From assembly GCF_021298855.1 (NCBI RefSeq), contig NZ_JAJTHI010000046.1, positions 1 through 34,702 on the forward strand: DNA of 34,702 nucleotides, read 5' to 3'. Shown here one piece after another: positions 16,892-24,481 of this stretch (position 1 is its first letter; every line of letters starts with the position of its first letter). The stretch is from Gemmatimonas sp. (GTDB lineage: Bacteria; Gemmatimonadota; Gemmatimonadetes; Gemmatimonadales; Gemmatimonadaceae). Under the pieces are notes generated by a model. That model was not told the DNA's origin, searched no databases, and saw only the letters and a list, made by a program, of their open reading frames with translations. The translations under genes and the position numbers were made by a program.

Positions 16892-17989
16892 ATGACAGCC
16901 GCACCCGACGCAGCCTCTCCCAACCCTCGCGCCGCGCTCGATGCGGCGCGTGTCGTCTTCGGCAATTCCGCGGAGGCGCCAGCGCCGGCGCTGTGGAGCG
17001 CGGCGCAGCACGTGCTGCAGCAGGTCATCGCGCGCCCATCGCTTACCGGGCAGGCGCTGGTGGCCGAGGTGCGCCAGCTGGGGGTCATCACTCTCAGCGA
17101 TGCGCACGCTCTCGTGGCGCTGGCCACGTGGGCCGACCGCTCGGCGGTGGCGGCGACGAACGAGTCGGAGCGACTCATGGCGCGCGAAGCGTGGATGGCG
17201 CTCGATCACGCCGTGGCCAACAGCGCGGCGCCCAGAGTGGCCATGCCGGTGTCGCCGTATGCGCCGCCGGTGCCCGGGCCCTCCTCGTCGCCGTTGCCGG
17301 GAAGCGCGTCGGCGGCCGCTGGCCGCGCTGCCGCGGCCGCTGGGGCCGCTGGGGCGAAAGCCACCGCAGCCAACGCGCCAGCGCTCGATCCCGCCAACGA
17401 GGTGGCGCCCACGGCGCCCCATCGCCAGCGCTTTCTGCTGGCGCTCAGTGCATTGGTGGTGATCGTGGTAGGGGGCGCGGGGTGGGGATGGTGGTACAGC
17501 GGGCGTGCCGGGCGTGAGTTCAACGCGGGCGCCGAGGCGTATCGGGCCGGGTCGCGTGAGGCCGCGCGGGTGGCGTTCGCCAGGGCGGCGCAGCTCGACC
17601 CCGCTGACGCCCGCCCGCTGATCTACCTGGGGCGTCTCTCGCGTGAAGAGGGCGATCTGGCCCGGGCGCGGCGGCTTCTCACGACCGCCGTGCGCCTGGC
17701 GCCTGGCAGCAGTCTCGCCGCCCGCGAGCTGGCGGCGCTCATGCTGGCCGATGGACAACCGGACATCGCGCGCCGCTTCTACGTGCGCGCACTCGAAATC
17801 GACCCGGCCGATCGCACGGCACAGGGATTCCTTGGCTGCGCCCTGTACCGGCTGCAGCGTTACGACGAAGCACGGCGATGGGTCGAGCGCGCCGGTCCGG
17901 GAGAGTGGCAACAGTGCGCACCGCCGCTGCCACCCCCGGCACCGGTGCCCTACGGCGCGCCCGGCTATCCGTCACCTCCCCCGACATGA
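16892..17989 (+). CDS. Membrane-anchored TPR protein
   Basis: This 365-aa protein has a helical N-terminal domain (about 10-110) with no recognised family. An Ala/Pro/Ser/Gly-rich linker (about 115-175) and one TM helix (about 188-207, FLLALSALVVIVVGGAGWGWW) follow. Then comes a C-terminal TPR block (REFNAGAEAYRAGSREAARVAFARAAQLDPADARPLIYLGRLSR and two more repeats) and a Pro-rich tail. The topology places the TPRs on the opposite side of the membrane from the N-terminal domain, most simply in the periplasm. The start ATG at 16892 lacks a clear Shine-Dalgarno. Its stop overlaps the M16 protease start as ATGA, so the two are translationally coupled and probably act together. Confidence 0.85.
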   Translation: MTAAPDAASPNPRAALDAARVVFGNSAEAPAPALWSAAQHVLQQVIARPSLTGQALVAEVRQLGVITLSDAHALVALATWADRSAVAATNESERLMAREAWMALDHAVANSAAPRVAMPVSPYAPPVPGPSSSPLPGSASAAAGRAAAAAGAAGAKATAANAPALDPANEVAPTAPHRQRFLLALSALVVIVVGGAGWGWWYSGRAGREFNAGAEAYRAGSREAARVAFARAAQLDPADARPLIYLGRLSREEGDLARARRLLTTAVRLAPGSSLAARELAALMLADGQPDIARRFYVRALEIDPADRTAQGFLGCALYRLQRYDEARRWVERAGPGEWQQCAPPLPPPAPVPYGAPGYPSPPPT

Positions 17990-20646
17990 CCGACACGCTG
18001 CGGCGTCCCAGCGACGCCATTGCCCTGCATCACGACACTCATCGGGAAGTGCTCCCCAACGGCCTCACGCTGATCGTTCGGCGTGATGCGTCGGCCCCCG
18101 TGGTGGCCATCGTGACGTATGTGAAGGCCGGCTACTTCGACGAAACCGACGACATCGTCGGCATTGCGCATGTGCTGGAGCACATGTTCTTCAAGGGCAC
18201 ACCCACGCGTGGCGTGGGGCAGATCGCGCGCGAGACGAAGGCCAATGGCGGCTATCTCAACGCGCACACGATCTACGATCACACCAGCTACTACACGGTG
18301 CTCCCTTCGGCCAGCTTCGTGGCGGGGCTGGAGATCCAGTTCGATGCCTACGCGCGCAGCGTCATCGATGCCGACGAACTGGCGCGGGAGCTCGAGGTCA
18401 TCATCCAGGAGGCCAAGCGCAAGCGCGACACGCCGCAGGCGGTGGCCATCGAAACGTTGTACGCACTGCTGCACGACCGGCATCGCATCCGTCGCTGGCG
18501 CATTGGCGAGGAAGCGCCGCTGCGGGCACTCACCCGCGACCAGCTCATGGGCTTCTACCGCGCCTGGTATCGCCCCGACAACACGGTGCTGTGCGTGGTG
18601 GGCGATGTGCACGTCGACGATGTGCGCCGGGAGGTGCTGGCGCGGCACGGCACGCTGGCGCCGGGAGCGCCTGCGCGCGACCGCGGCCCGCGGGAAACGG
18701 GGCTGCCGGGGGTGCGAAGGCAGGAGTGGAGCGGTGATGTGGCACAGCAGCAGCTGGTCTTCGGGTGGCGCGCCCCCGCACTCGATCACCCGGACACGCC
18801 CGCGCTGGACCTGGCGGGCATTGCCCTGGGCACGGGACGAGCGTCGCGCCTCTACCGGGCCGTGCGTGAGCAGCAGCTCGCGAGCAGCGTGAGCGCCTGG
18901 CACTACACGGCGGGCGACGTGGGCGTGTTCGTGGCGCATGGTGAGGGCGCTGCCTCTAGCGCGCGGGACGCGATGCGCGCCATGTGGCGCGAAGTGCAGG
19001 CCGCTCGCCACGAGGGGTTCCGGCGCGGCGAGATCCTGCGCGCGCAGCGCATTCTCGAGGCGCGTTGGCTGCGTCGGCTCGAAAGCATGGATGGCCAGGC
19101 GCAGTATCTGGCGGGCTGGGAGGCCGATGGCGGTCTCGAGGTGGCGTCGCAGTACTACGACGCGCTGCTCTCCCTCGATGCCGCGGCGGTGCAGGCGGCT
19201 GCGCAGCGTCACCTCGACCCGGCGCAGGTGTCACTGGTGTCGTACCGCCCCGACGGCAGCGAGCCGCTCGTGGCCAGCGACGACGCGTTGCGCGAGCTGC
19301 TCAACGCCGAGGCCCGGTTGGGGAGCGCCGTGTTGCCGCCCTCCGGGGTGCCCACGCCGAGCGTGCCGCCGCCGGTGGTGGCGGCGCCGGCGGTGCACGT
19401 GGCGCTTACCGCCGAGCAACAGGGCGACGTGCATGTGTACCGCACCACGCAGGGCGTTCCCGTGCTGGTGCTGCCGCGCGCAGGCGCGCCGCTGGTGCAC
19501 GTGGGCGTCTTCCAGCGCGGAGGCGCCACACTCACCGACGAGGCGCACGAGGGGTTGGCGCGTTTGGCGCTGCAGGCCTCGCTCAAGGGCACGCGGGCGC
19601 GCTCGGGGGCGCAGCTGGCCGAAGCCGCCGAGGAGCTGGGCAGCAGTATCGGGGTGAGCGCGTCACTCGAGAGTCTGGGGTGGAGCATGTCGGTGCCGGC
19701 GCGCCATCTCCCGGCCGCCACCGAACTGCTGGGCGACGTGGTACTGCACCCCACCTTCGGGGCCGAATCCATCGACACGGAGCGCACCTTGGCGCTGGCC
19801 GAAGTGGCGCGCCTGCGTGACGACATGCAGCGCTGGCCCATGCGGCTGGCCACGGTAGCGGCGTTCGACGGCCATCCGTACGCCCGCTCGGTGCTGGGGA
19901 ACGACCGCTCGCTGCCGGCGCTTACCGGCGAGGTGGTGCGTGACTTCCACGCCCAGCATGTGCAGCGTGGGGCTTCGGTGGTGGCGGTGGTGGGCGACGT
20001 GCAGCCCGACGACGTGGCGCAGCTGGTGCAGCGGCACCTGCGTTCGCTGCACTTTGCGCCTGTCGCGTCGCTGCCCATGCACGTGTGGCCTGCCGCGCAC
20101 GTGGTGCGCGCCGACACGCGCGCTCGGCAGCAGACGGCGCTCGCGCTGCTCTTCCCGGGCGCCTCGCGCGGCGACGTCGCGCGCTTTGCCGCGCGCGTGC
20201 TGGCGGCCATCGCGAGTGGGCTGGGGGGACGGTTCTTCGAGCAGCTGCGTGACAAGCAGTCGCTGGCGTACACGGTGCAGGCGTTTCCCCTGGAGCGCGT
20301 GGCGGGCGGCGCTTTCGGGGCGTACATCGCCACGAGCCCTGCGCGCGAAGAGGAGGCGCGCGCCGGCCTGCTGGCGGAGTTCGCGAAGTTCGTGGAGCAG
20401 CCCCCCACGGCCGACGAACTCGCGCGGGCACAGCGCTATCTCATTGGTGCCCACGCCATTGCACAGCAGTCTGGCGGCGCCGTGCTTTCCGAGATGGTGG
20501 ACGCGTGGATGTTCGGCGAAGGGCTGCACGAACGGCACGAGGTCACGGCACAGTTGGCCGCGGTCACCGCGCACGAGGTGCAGGCGCTGGCGGCGCGGTA
20601 CTTCGATCCGTCGCGACTGGCCGAGGGCGTGGTGCGCGGGGAGTAA
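17986..20646 (+). CDS. Two-domain M16 (pitrilysin-like) zinc metalloprotease
   Basis: This protein of about 886 aa is made of two M16 halves in one chain. The first half carries the inverted zinc motif H62-V-L-E65-H66 (AHVLEHMFFKG) and the third ligand E142 in ELEVIIQEAKRKRD, so it is predicted active. The second half (from about 480) has the M16 fold signature (VLVLPRAGAPLVHVGVFQRGG, the SLAYTVQAF segment late in the domain) but no HxxEH, as is usual for the structural half. No signal peptide is visible at the ATG at 17986, although many relatives are periplasmic. The preceding ORF extends in frame but is not protein-like. The gene overlaps the upstream TPR gene by 4 nt. M16 enzymes of this type clear short peptides; the substrate here is unknown. 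Confidence 0.93.
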   Translation: MTDTLRRPSDAIALHHDTHREVLPNGLTLIVRRDASAPVVAIVTYVKAGYFDETDDIVGIAHVLEHMFFKGTPTRGVGQIARETKANGGYLNAHTIYDHTSYYTVLPSASFVAGLEIQFDAYARSVIDADELARELEVIIQEAKRKRDTPQAVAIETLYALLHDRHRIRRWRIGEEAPLRALTRDQLMGFYRAWYRPDNTVLCVVGDVHVDDVRREVLARHGTLAPGAPARDRGPRETGLPGVRRQEWSGDVAQQQLVFGWRAPALDHPDTPALDLAGIALGTGRASRLYRAVREQQLASSVSAWHYTAGDVGVFVAHGEGAASSARDAMRAMWREVQAARHEGFRRGEILRAQRILEARWLRRLESMDGQAQYLAGWEADGGLEVASQYYDALLSLDAAAVQAAAQRHLDPAQVSLVSYRPDGSEPLVASDDALRELLNAEARLGSAVLPPSGVPTPSVPPPVVAAPAVHVALTAEQQGDVHVYRTTQGVPVLVLPRAGAPLVHVGVFQRGGATLTDEAHEGLARLALQASLKGTRARSGAQLAEAAEELGSSIGVSASLESLGWSMSVPARHLPAATELLGDVVLHPTFGAESIDTERTLALAEVARLRDDMQRWPMRLATVAAFDGHPYARSVLGNDRSLPALTGEVVRDFHAQHVQRGASVVAVVGDVQPDDVAQLVQRHLRSLHFAPVASLPMHVWPAAHVVRADTRARQQTALALLFPGASRGDVARFAARVLAAIASGLGGRFFEQLRDKQSLAYTVQAFPLERVAGGAFGAYIATSPAREEEARAGLLAEFAKFVEQPPTADELARAQRYLIGAHAIAQQSGGAVLSEMVDAWMFGEGLHERHEVTAQLAAVTAHEVQALAARYFDPSRLAEGVVRGE

Positions 20647-20651
20647 GGTAC

Positions 20652-20805
20652 GGCGCGTCGGGGACGCGCCTGGGTATGACAAGGCAGGGGGCAGGGTGCC
20701 GGTGCTCAGGGAGAAGGAAGCAGGACCGTTTCCCCCTCACTCCCTGCCCCCTGCCCCCTGCCCCCTGCTCCCTCCCTTGCGAACCCAACGCGCGCGCCAG
20801 CGCGC
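20652..20805. repeat. Intergenic element, family C copy 1 (GACAAGG / GGGGGCAGG inverted arms with end hairpins)
   Basis: A left hairpin (GGCGCGT-CGGGG-ACGCGCC, 20652-20670) is followed by ATGACAAGGCAGGGGGCAGGG (20676-20696). After a purine-rich core, the right arm is TCCCTGCCCCCTGCCCCCTG... ending CTCCCTCCCTTGCGAACCC (about 20740-20786). The right hairpin GCGCGC-GCCA-GCGCGC is at 20790-20805. The element fills the gap between the convergent M16 and membrane-glycosidase genes, and its hairpins could terminate both. No ORF is supported inside. Confidence 0.75.
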
Positions 20806-20811
20806 ACTCCA

Positions 20812-22356
20812 CTACGGGGTGGTGCGCACCTCGCGCATGCGGCGGGCCGCCAGACCAATGGCGCTCACCGCGGCGCGCTGGCGGCCGTTGGCGGCGCGCA
20901 GGCCAAGCCAGCCGTCGTAGTCGGCGGGTTCGCCGATGATGGCGGCACCGATCCACGGCTGACGGGAGGCCCAGGCCAGTGTGCGGCGGATGGCGGCGGT
21001 CTGGGCGGCATCTCCGTGCGCGTGCGGCAGGCCGCCCACGTTCACGAGCCAGTGCGGCTGCGCGCCCCCTCCGCGCTGCACGGCCTGGGCATGCCAGCGC
21101 TCCAGCGCACGCAGGCGCCCGTCCACGGCGGGGAGCCCCGAGAAGCTGGGGTAGATGGATGCCCCCACCAGCTCCACCGGCGACTGCGGCTGGGTGGCCC
21201 AGCGGTAGACGGCGCTGTCGGTGGCGTCGAGCCGGGCCGCGCTCCACCCCAGCACGGTGCGCGGGCGCACGCGCTCCACCTCGCGCGCGCTTCGCGTGAG
21301 GATGTCGCGCCACCACGCGGCGGATGGCGGGGCGGCAAAGAACCAGCGCGGCAGCGGCGGCGCCACGGCGGGGAAGAGCACATCGGGGCGCACGCGCTGC
21401 AGGACGCGGGCAATGCTCGCCACCCGCTCGGCGTCATCGGCGGGGCCGGGGCGCCCGTCGACCCGCAGGCCAATGGCAATGCGCACGCTGTCGGCGCGCA
21501 ACGGTTCCAGCACGCGCGAGAGCGAGTCGAGCGCCGCGGTGCGCGTGCCGTCGTTCTCGAGCAGCAGGAACACCACGTTGGGGGCGAACGCCTCCACCAA
21601 CGCGCCGTCTGCCCGCACGGCCCGCGCCGGCGGCGCGCCATCGAGAGCGGGGTAGAGGCGCACCCCGAGCACGAAGTCGCCACTGGGGCGCGCCTGCATG
21701 GGCTCCGCGTAGGCCACGCGGTAGCTGCGCACGGCGGCCATGCCGCGCGGCCACTCGATGACCAGCAGCGTGGTGAGGGCCGTGGCTGCCAGCACCAGCA
21801 GGGCGCGCACCGCCCCCGACAGGCGCCAGCGCGCCGGATAGGCGGGCGCGAGCATGGGCACGAGTGCCGTGAGCGGCGAGACGAGCGCGGCGCGCCCCAC
21901 CGTCATGCCCACCACCACGTCGCGCGCCGAGAGCACCGCCTGCAGCGCCTCGGGAGCCTGCCCCCGCTGCGCCACGAGATAGTCACCCGCGGCGATGGCC
22001 ACCAGGAGAAGATCGTAGAGCAGGATGGGGATGCCCACCAGCACTGACACCAGTCGCGCCACCAGCGCGTAGCTCACCTGCAGGGCAAAGGCGACCGCCA
22101 CGGCCGGAATGATCCACGTGATCCCGGCAATGGTGCGCGAACCGGCTTCGGTAGCCGATGCGATACCCACCACCAGTGCCGGCACGACCAGCAGTCCGCA
22201 GAAGGCCGCCAGCTGCGTGAACGCCCGCGGTGCCTCGCGGCGCGCCGACATCCATCCGGCGAGCGCCACGTCCCAGGCGAGCACGGCCGCAGCAATGCCC
22301 ACCACCACCAGCGGCAGGGGATCACGCAGAGCGTTGCGCAGCAGCAGTTCGAGCAT
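20812..22356 (-). CDS. Membrane protein with C-terminal glycosidase-like domain, unknown function
   Basis: This 514-aa protein has about six TM helices in residues 14-202 (for example PLVVVGIAAAVLAWDVALAGW, FCGLLVVPALVVGIA, VSVLVGIPILLYDLLLVAI, VRALLVLAATALTTLLVI). A soluble region of about 310 residues follows. Its segments (LVEAFAPNVVFLLLENDG, RIAIGLRVDG, VELVGASIYPSFSGLP, HWLVNVGGLPHAHGD, WIGAAIIGEPADYDG) alternate strands and helices like a TIM barrel of a glycoside hydrolase or polysaccharide-associated family. E and D residues near the ends of strands are possible catalytic acids. I do not recognise a named family. The start is taken as the ATG at 22356, where the hydrophobic N-terminus begins; the ORF extends 25 codons further upstream. 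It is divergent from the CDP-alcohol phosphatidyltransferase gene. Confidence 0.75.
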   Translation of the reverse strand: MLELLLRNALRDPLPLVVVGIAAAVLAWDVALAGWMSARREAPRAFTQLAAFCGLLVVPALVVGIASATEAGSRTIAGITWIIPAVAVAFALQVSYALVARLVSVLVGIPILLYDLLLVAIAAGDYLVAQRGQAPEALQAVLSARDVVVGMTVGRAALVSPLTALVPMLAPAYPARWRLSGAVRALLVLAATALTTLLVIEWPRGMAAVRSYRVAYAEPMQARPSGDFVLGVRLYPALDGAPPARAVRADGALVEAFAPNVVFLLLENDGTRTAALDSLSRVLEPLRADSVRIAIGLRVDGRPGPADDAERVASIARVLQRVRPDVLFPAVAPPLPRWFFAAPPSAAWWRDILTRSAREVERVRPRTVLGWSAARLDATDSAVYRWATQPQSPVELVGASIYPSFSGLPAVDGRLRALERWHAQAVQRGGGAQPHWLVNVGGLPHAHGDAAQTAAIRRTLAWASRQPWIGAAIIGEPADYDGWLGLRAANGRQRAAVSAIGLAARRMREVRTTP

Positions 22357-22412
22357 GTCTCGTGACGATAACGGCCACCGGGGATCGCTGGCACCCCGGG
22401 GGCGTGCCCGGG

Positions 22413-22418
22413 TAGCTT
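22413..22418 (+). promoter_or_regulatory. Candidate -10 box (TAGCTT) for the CDP-alcohol phosphatidyltransferase gene, leaderless geometry
   Basis: TAGCTT, a 6-nt gap (22419-22424) and ATG. Hexamer and gap are identical to those at 8446 and 31639. No Shine-Dalgarno precedes the start. Confidence 0.55.
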
Positions 22419-22424
22419 TCACCC

Positions 22425-22964
22425 ATGACACGCGCGTCGAATGGTACCGCCCTCGTGACGTTACCCAACCTCGTCTCCACCTCCCGGGTGGTGCTGGGGT
22501 TCGGGTTTCTCGTGACGGAGGCGGTGGCGCCGCGGTTGGCGCTCATCGCCATCGCGTCGCTCACCGACTTTCTCGACGGCTGGCTCGCGCGCCGTACACA
22601 GGCGTCGTCGCGCCTCGGCGCACTGGTGGACCCGGTGGCCGACCGCTTCTTCGCCCTGTGCGTGGTGATCGGCTTCGTGGCCAGCGCGCAGCTCAGCGTG
22701 TGGCAGGCCGTGGCGCTCATGTTTCGCGACCTGATGTCCATCGTGGGCTGGTTCGTGGCCCGCAATGTGAGCTGGCTGCGCCCCATCACCTTCAAGGCGC
22801 GACTGCTGGGCAAGGCCGTCACCGGCCTGCAGTTGGCCACCTTTCTGGTGGTGCTGCTCTGGCCCGGCGCCACCGACCGCATGGTGTGGGGTGTCTTCGG
22901 CGTGGGGGTGGCCGCCACGATCGACTACACGCTCATGCTCTGGCGGGAGCGGGTGCGGGGGTAG
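22425..22964 (+). CDS. CDP-alcohol phosphatidyltransferase
   Basis: This 179-aa integral membrane enzyme transfers a phosphatidyl group from CDP-diacylglycerol to an alcohol. The CDP-OH-P signature D-x2-D-G-x2-A-R-x8-G-x3-D-x3-D is complete: D48, D51-G52, A55-R56, G65, D69, D73 (TDFLDGWLARRTQ...LGALVDPVAD). It starts TLPNLVSTSRVVLGF, the usual amphipathic entry of PgsA-type enzymes, and has about five hydrophobic helices. PgsA (glycerol-3-phosphate acceptor) is the commonest function at this length, but the acceptor cannot be fixed from sequence. It is monocistronic and divergent from the membrane-glycosidase gene. Confidence 0.92.
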   Translation: MTRASNGTALVTLPNLVSTSRVVLGFGFLVTEAVAPRLALIAIASLTDFLDGWLARRTQASSRLGALVDPVADRFFALCVVIGFVASAQLSVWQAVALMFRDLMSIVGWFVARNVSWLRPITFKARLLGKAVTGLQLATFLVVLLWPGATDRMVWGVFGVGVAATIDYTLMLWRERVRG

Positions 22965-23021
22965 GAGAACGCGGGGCGCGGAGGAGGGGAGGCGCGGGGG
23001 CCGCGGAAGTCGGAGAAACAG

Positions 23022-23049
23022 AACGCCCCCGGGGATCCCCGAGGGCGTT
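23022..23049 (-). terminator. Terminator downstream of the 87-aa gene
   Basis: AACGCCC (23022-23028) and GGGCGTT (23043-23049) with an inner GGGGATCCCC stem form a strong hairpin. On the minus strand it is followed by CTGTTTC. It lies 33 nt after the stop of the 87-aa gene. Confidence 0.75.
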
Positions 23050-23081
23050 CGCACATCTGCAAGCGTCTATGTCTGCAGCGG

Positions 23082-23345
23082 TCAGACCGAGGCGGTTTCC
23101 TGCTTTTTCGCCGGCTGCGCGAAGCGCTCGCCAAGCGTCCGCAGTTCCGCGAATTCCGTGGGCTTGAGCTCGGAATACCGGTCCTGGAGGTAGACCATCG
23201 TGGCGTCAAACCACTCCTTCTGGTCTTCGGGATGACACCCGATCACACCGCACTGCATGATCTGCTGGAAGAGCTCGTCACGGGCCTCCTGATAGGGGGA
23301 GGGCACCATGGCGTCACGACGCGGACGAAGCTTGGGCTTGGCCAT
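23082..23345 (-). CDS. Small protein of unknown function with conserved-looking Cys/His (87 aa)
   Basis: An 87-aa soluble protein with a basic N-terminus (AKPKLRPRRDAM), a helix around YQEARDELFQQIMQCGVIGCHPEDQ containing C-x5-C-H, then KEWFDATMVYLQDRYSEL and a helical tail with PTEFAELRTLGERF. No family is recognised. The start is the ATG at 23345, which has AGAGG immediately upstream. The longer in-frame start at 23396 would add a Cys/Arg-rich stretch that looks like leader. A TAGATT hexamer lies 4 nt before that longer start, so a promoter there with a leader of about 45 nt is plausible. A strong terminator follows the gene, which supports an independent transcript. Confidence 0.8.
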   Translation of the reverse strand: MAKPKLRPRRDAMVPSPYQEARDELFQQIMQCGVIGCHPEDQKEWFDATMVYLQDRYSELKPTEFAELRTLGERFAQPAKKQETASV

Positions 23346-23469
23346 TTCCTCTGGGTAGTGCGTCGAACAGGCTGCCCGGCGTATCCGGCGCAGCATGGAA
23401 AATCTAACCGATGAGAAACCGGGATCCTAGGGGCGGAGGGTGCCGTGGGGACCTCGTCACTCCCCCTCC

Positions 23470-24324
23470 TTACGCACTCCACGGCAGGAGTGCTGCCACG
23501 AGGGCGTCGGGGGTGTCCTCGGCGACCAGCATACCGGGAGGGCGCGACGTGATCAGGGGCGTTACCCGGGCCCGCGGGAGCAGGCGGTGCCATGCCGCCG
23601 CCCGTGCCGCGGCATCCTCGCGGCTGCTGGGCGGGGTATCGCCGCCGCACCAGAGCAAGACGTCGCAGTGCACCGCCGCCAGATCGGGCTCCGGCTGTCC
23701 CGCGTCGGGGGTCATGGACACGCTGCTGGCCAGCTGCAGCAGCTCCGCCGCTCCGTTGCTCCCGACCCACGGGGCCAGGTAGCGCATCACCAGGCGCTCG
23801 GGCATGCGCTCGCGCGCTCCCACCGCGTCGGTGAGCAGCGGTTCGAGCAGGGGGCGGGCCCCGAAGAGGCTGTTGGCACTCAGCGCCGACAAGGCCGAGG
23901 TCCGCTGCAACGACCGGATGGCCGCCCCCGGGAGATCGTCGGGGGCCGGCGGTTCGAGCAGCGCCAGCTTTCGCACCCGGTCGGGCTCCTGCGCCGCCAG
24001 CAGCAGCGCCACCAGCGCCCCCGTATCCTGTCCGGCCACGCACACCTCGCCCAGGCGGAGGGCCGTGAGGGCCCGGTCCACGTAGTCGGCTTGTGCTGAC
24101 AGGGAGTAGGACACATCGGCCGGGCGATCGGACTCGCCGAAGCCCAGCAGGTCGATGCTGACCACGGTGCGGCCGGCGCTGGCCAGCTGCGGCGCGACGG
24201 CACGCCAGAGGAAGGCACAGGTGCCGAACCCGTGCAGCAGCACCACCGCCCGTCCGGCACGTCCGACGCGCTCGACATGGAGGGCGCCGCTGCCCACGGG
24301 AATGCGCAGGTGTTCGGTGTACAC
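23470..24324 (-). CDS. Alpha/beta-hydrolase-fold protein with Asp at the nucleophile position and no usual catalytic His
   Basis: This 284-aa protein has the fold markers HGFGT (31-35, oxyanion loop), LLGFGESDRP (59-68) and the nucleophile elbow VAGQDTGALVALLLA with D100. An Asp nucleophile is typical of haloalkane dehalogenases, epoxide hydrolases and fluoroacetate dehalogenases rather than Ser esterases. A likely acid is D229 (WCGGDTPPSS). The C-terminal position that normally reads GHFxxEDxP reads RPPGMLVAEDTP, so the catalytic His appears replaced by Gly near 264. The enzyme may be inactive, or may use another base. The start is taken as GTG at 24324, because TATCCT lies exactly 6 nt upstream and residue 2 onward matches the family N-terminus. 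ATG at 24345 is the alternative. It is divergent from the dsbA-like gene. Confidence 0.85.
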   Translation of the reverse strand: MYTEHLRIPVGSGALHVERVGRAGRAVVLLHGFGTCAFLWRAVAPQLASAGRTVVSIDLLGFGESDRPADVSYSLSAQADYVDRALTALRLGEVCVAGQDTGALVALLLAAQEPDRVRKLALLEPPAPDDLPGAAIRSLQRTSALSALSANSLFGARPLLEPLLTDAVGARERMPERLVMRYLAPWVGSNGAAELLQLASSVSMTPDAGQPEPDLAAVHCDVLLWCGGDTPPSSREDAAARAAAWHRLLPRARVTPLITSRPPGMLVAEDTPDALVAALLPWSA

Positions 24325-24330
24325 GTGGGG

Positions 24331-24336
24331 AGGATA
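24331..24336 (-). promoter_or_regulatory. Candidate -10 box (TATCCT) for the alpha/beta-hydrolase gene, leaderless geometry
   Basis: On the minus strand TATCCT (24336-24331) is followed by a 6-nt gap and then GTG at 24324. The spacing is the same as in the TAGCTT cases. Confidence 0.5.
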
Positions 24337-24368
24337 GCGCACCATGGCGCACCGAACCACCGGGCGCG

Positions 24369-24374
24369 TAGCTT
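24369..24374 (+). promoter_or_regulatory. Candidate -10 box (TAGCTT) upstream of the dsbA-like gene
   Basis: TAGCTT followed by 5 nt and an ATG at 24380. That ATG opens a short reading frame rather than the dsbA-like gene, so the dsbA-like mRNA would begin with a leaderless upstream ORF. Confidence 0.5.
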
Positions 24375-24379
24375 CCCGC

Positions 24380-24481
24380 ATGCTATTTCGGAGCGATGGT
24401 GCCCGGCGCCGCCGCTCTGCAGGTCCTGGACCCCACCGGCCGCGGCCGGATGACGACGAGGAGAGCGAGTGGCCAAGGTGA
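24380..24481 (+). CDS. Possible leaderless upstream ORF overlapping the dsbA-like start (33 aa)
   Basis: The ATG at 24380 follows a TAGCTT box by 5 nt. It encodes 33 residues (begins LFRSDGARRRR, ends DDDEESEWPR) and stops at TGA 24479-24481, 13 nt inside the dsbA-like gene. It is Arg-rich then acidic, with no recognised motif. The arrangement would allow translational coupling or a leader peptide. It may also be chance, since the dsbA-like gene has its own ribosome-binding site. Confidence 0.35.
   Translation: MLFRSDGARRRRSAGPGPHRPRPDDDEESEWPR

Noticed and set aside
20652-20805. Insertion-sequence remnant
   Set aside because: The inverted arms resemble element ends, but the interior is far too short for a transposase and no target duplication could be seen, so it is reported as a repeat element only.
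23411-24099. Plus-strand frames opposite the alpha/beta hydrolase
   Set aside because: Arg/Gln/Gly-rich shadows with no start signal; the minus-strand gene is clear.
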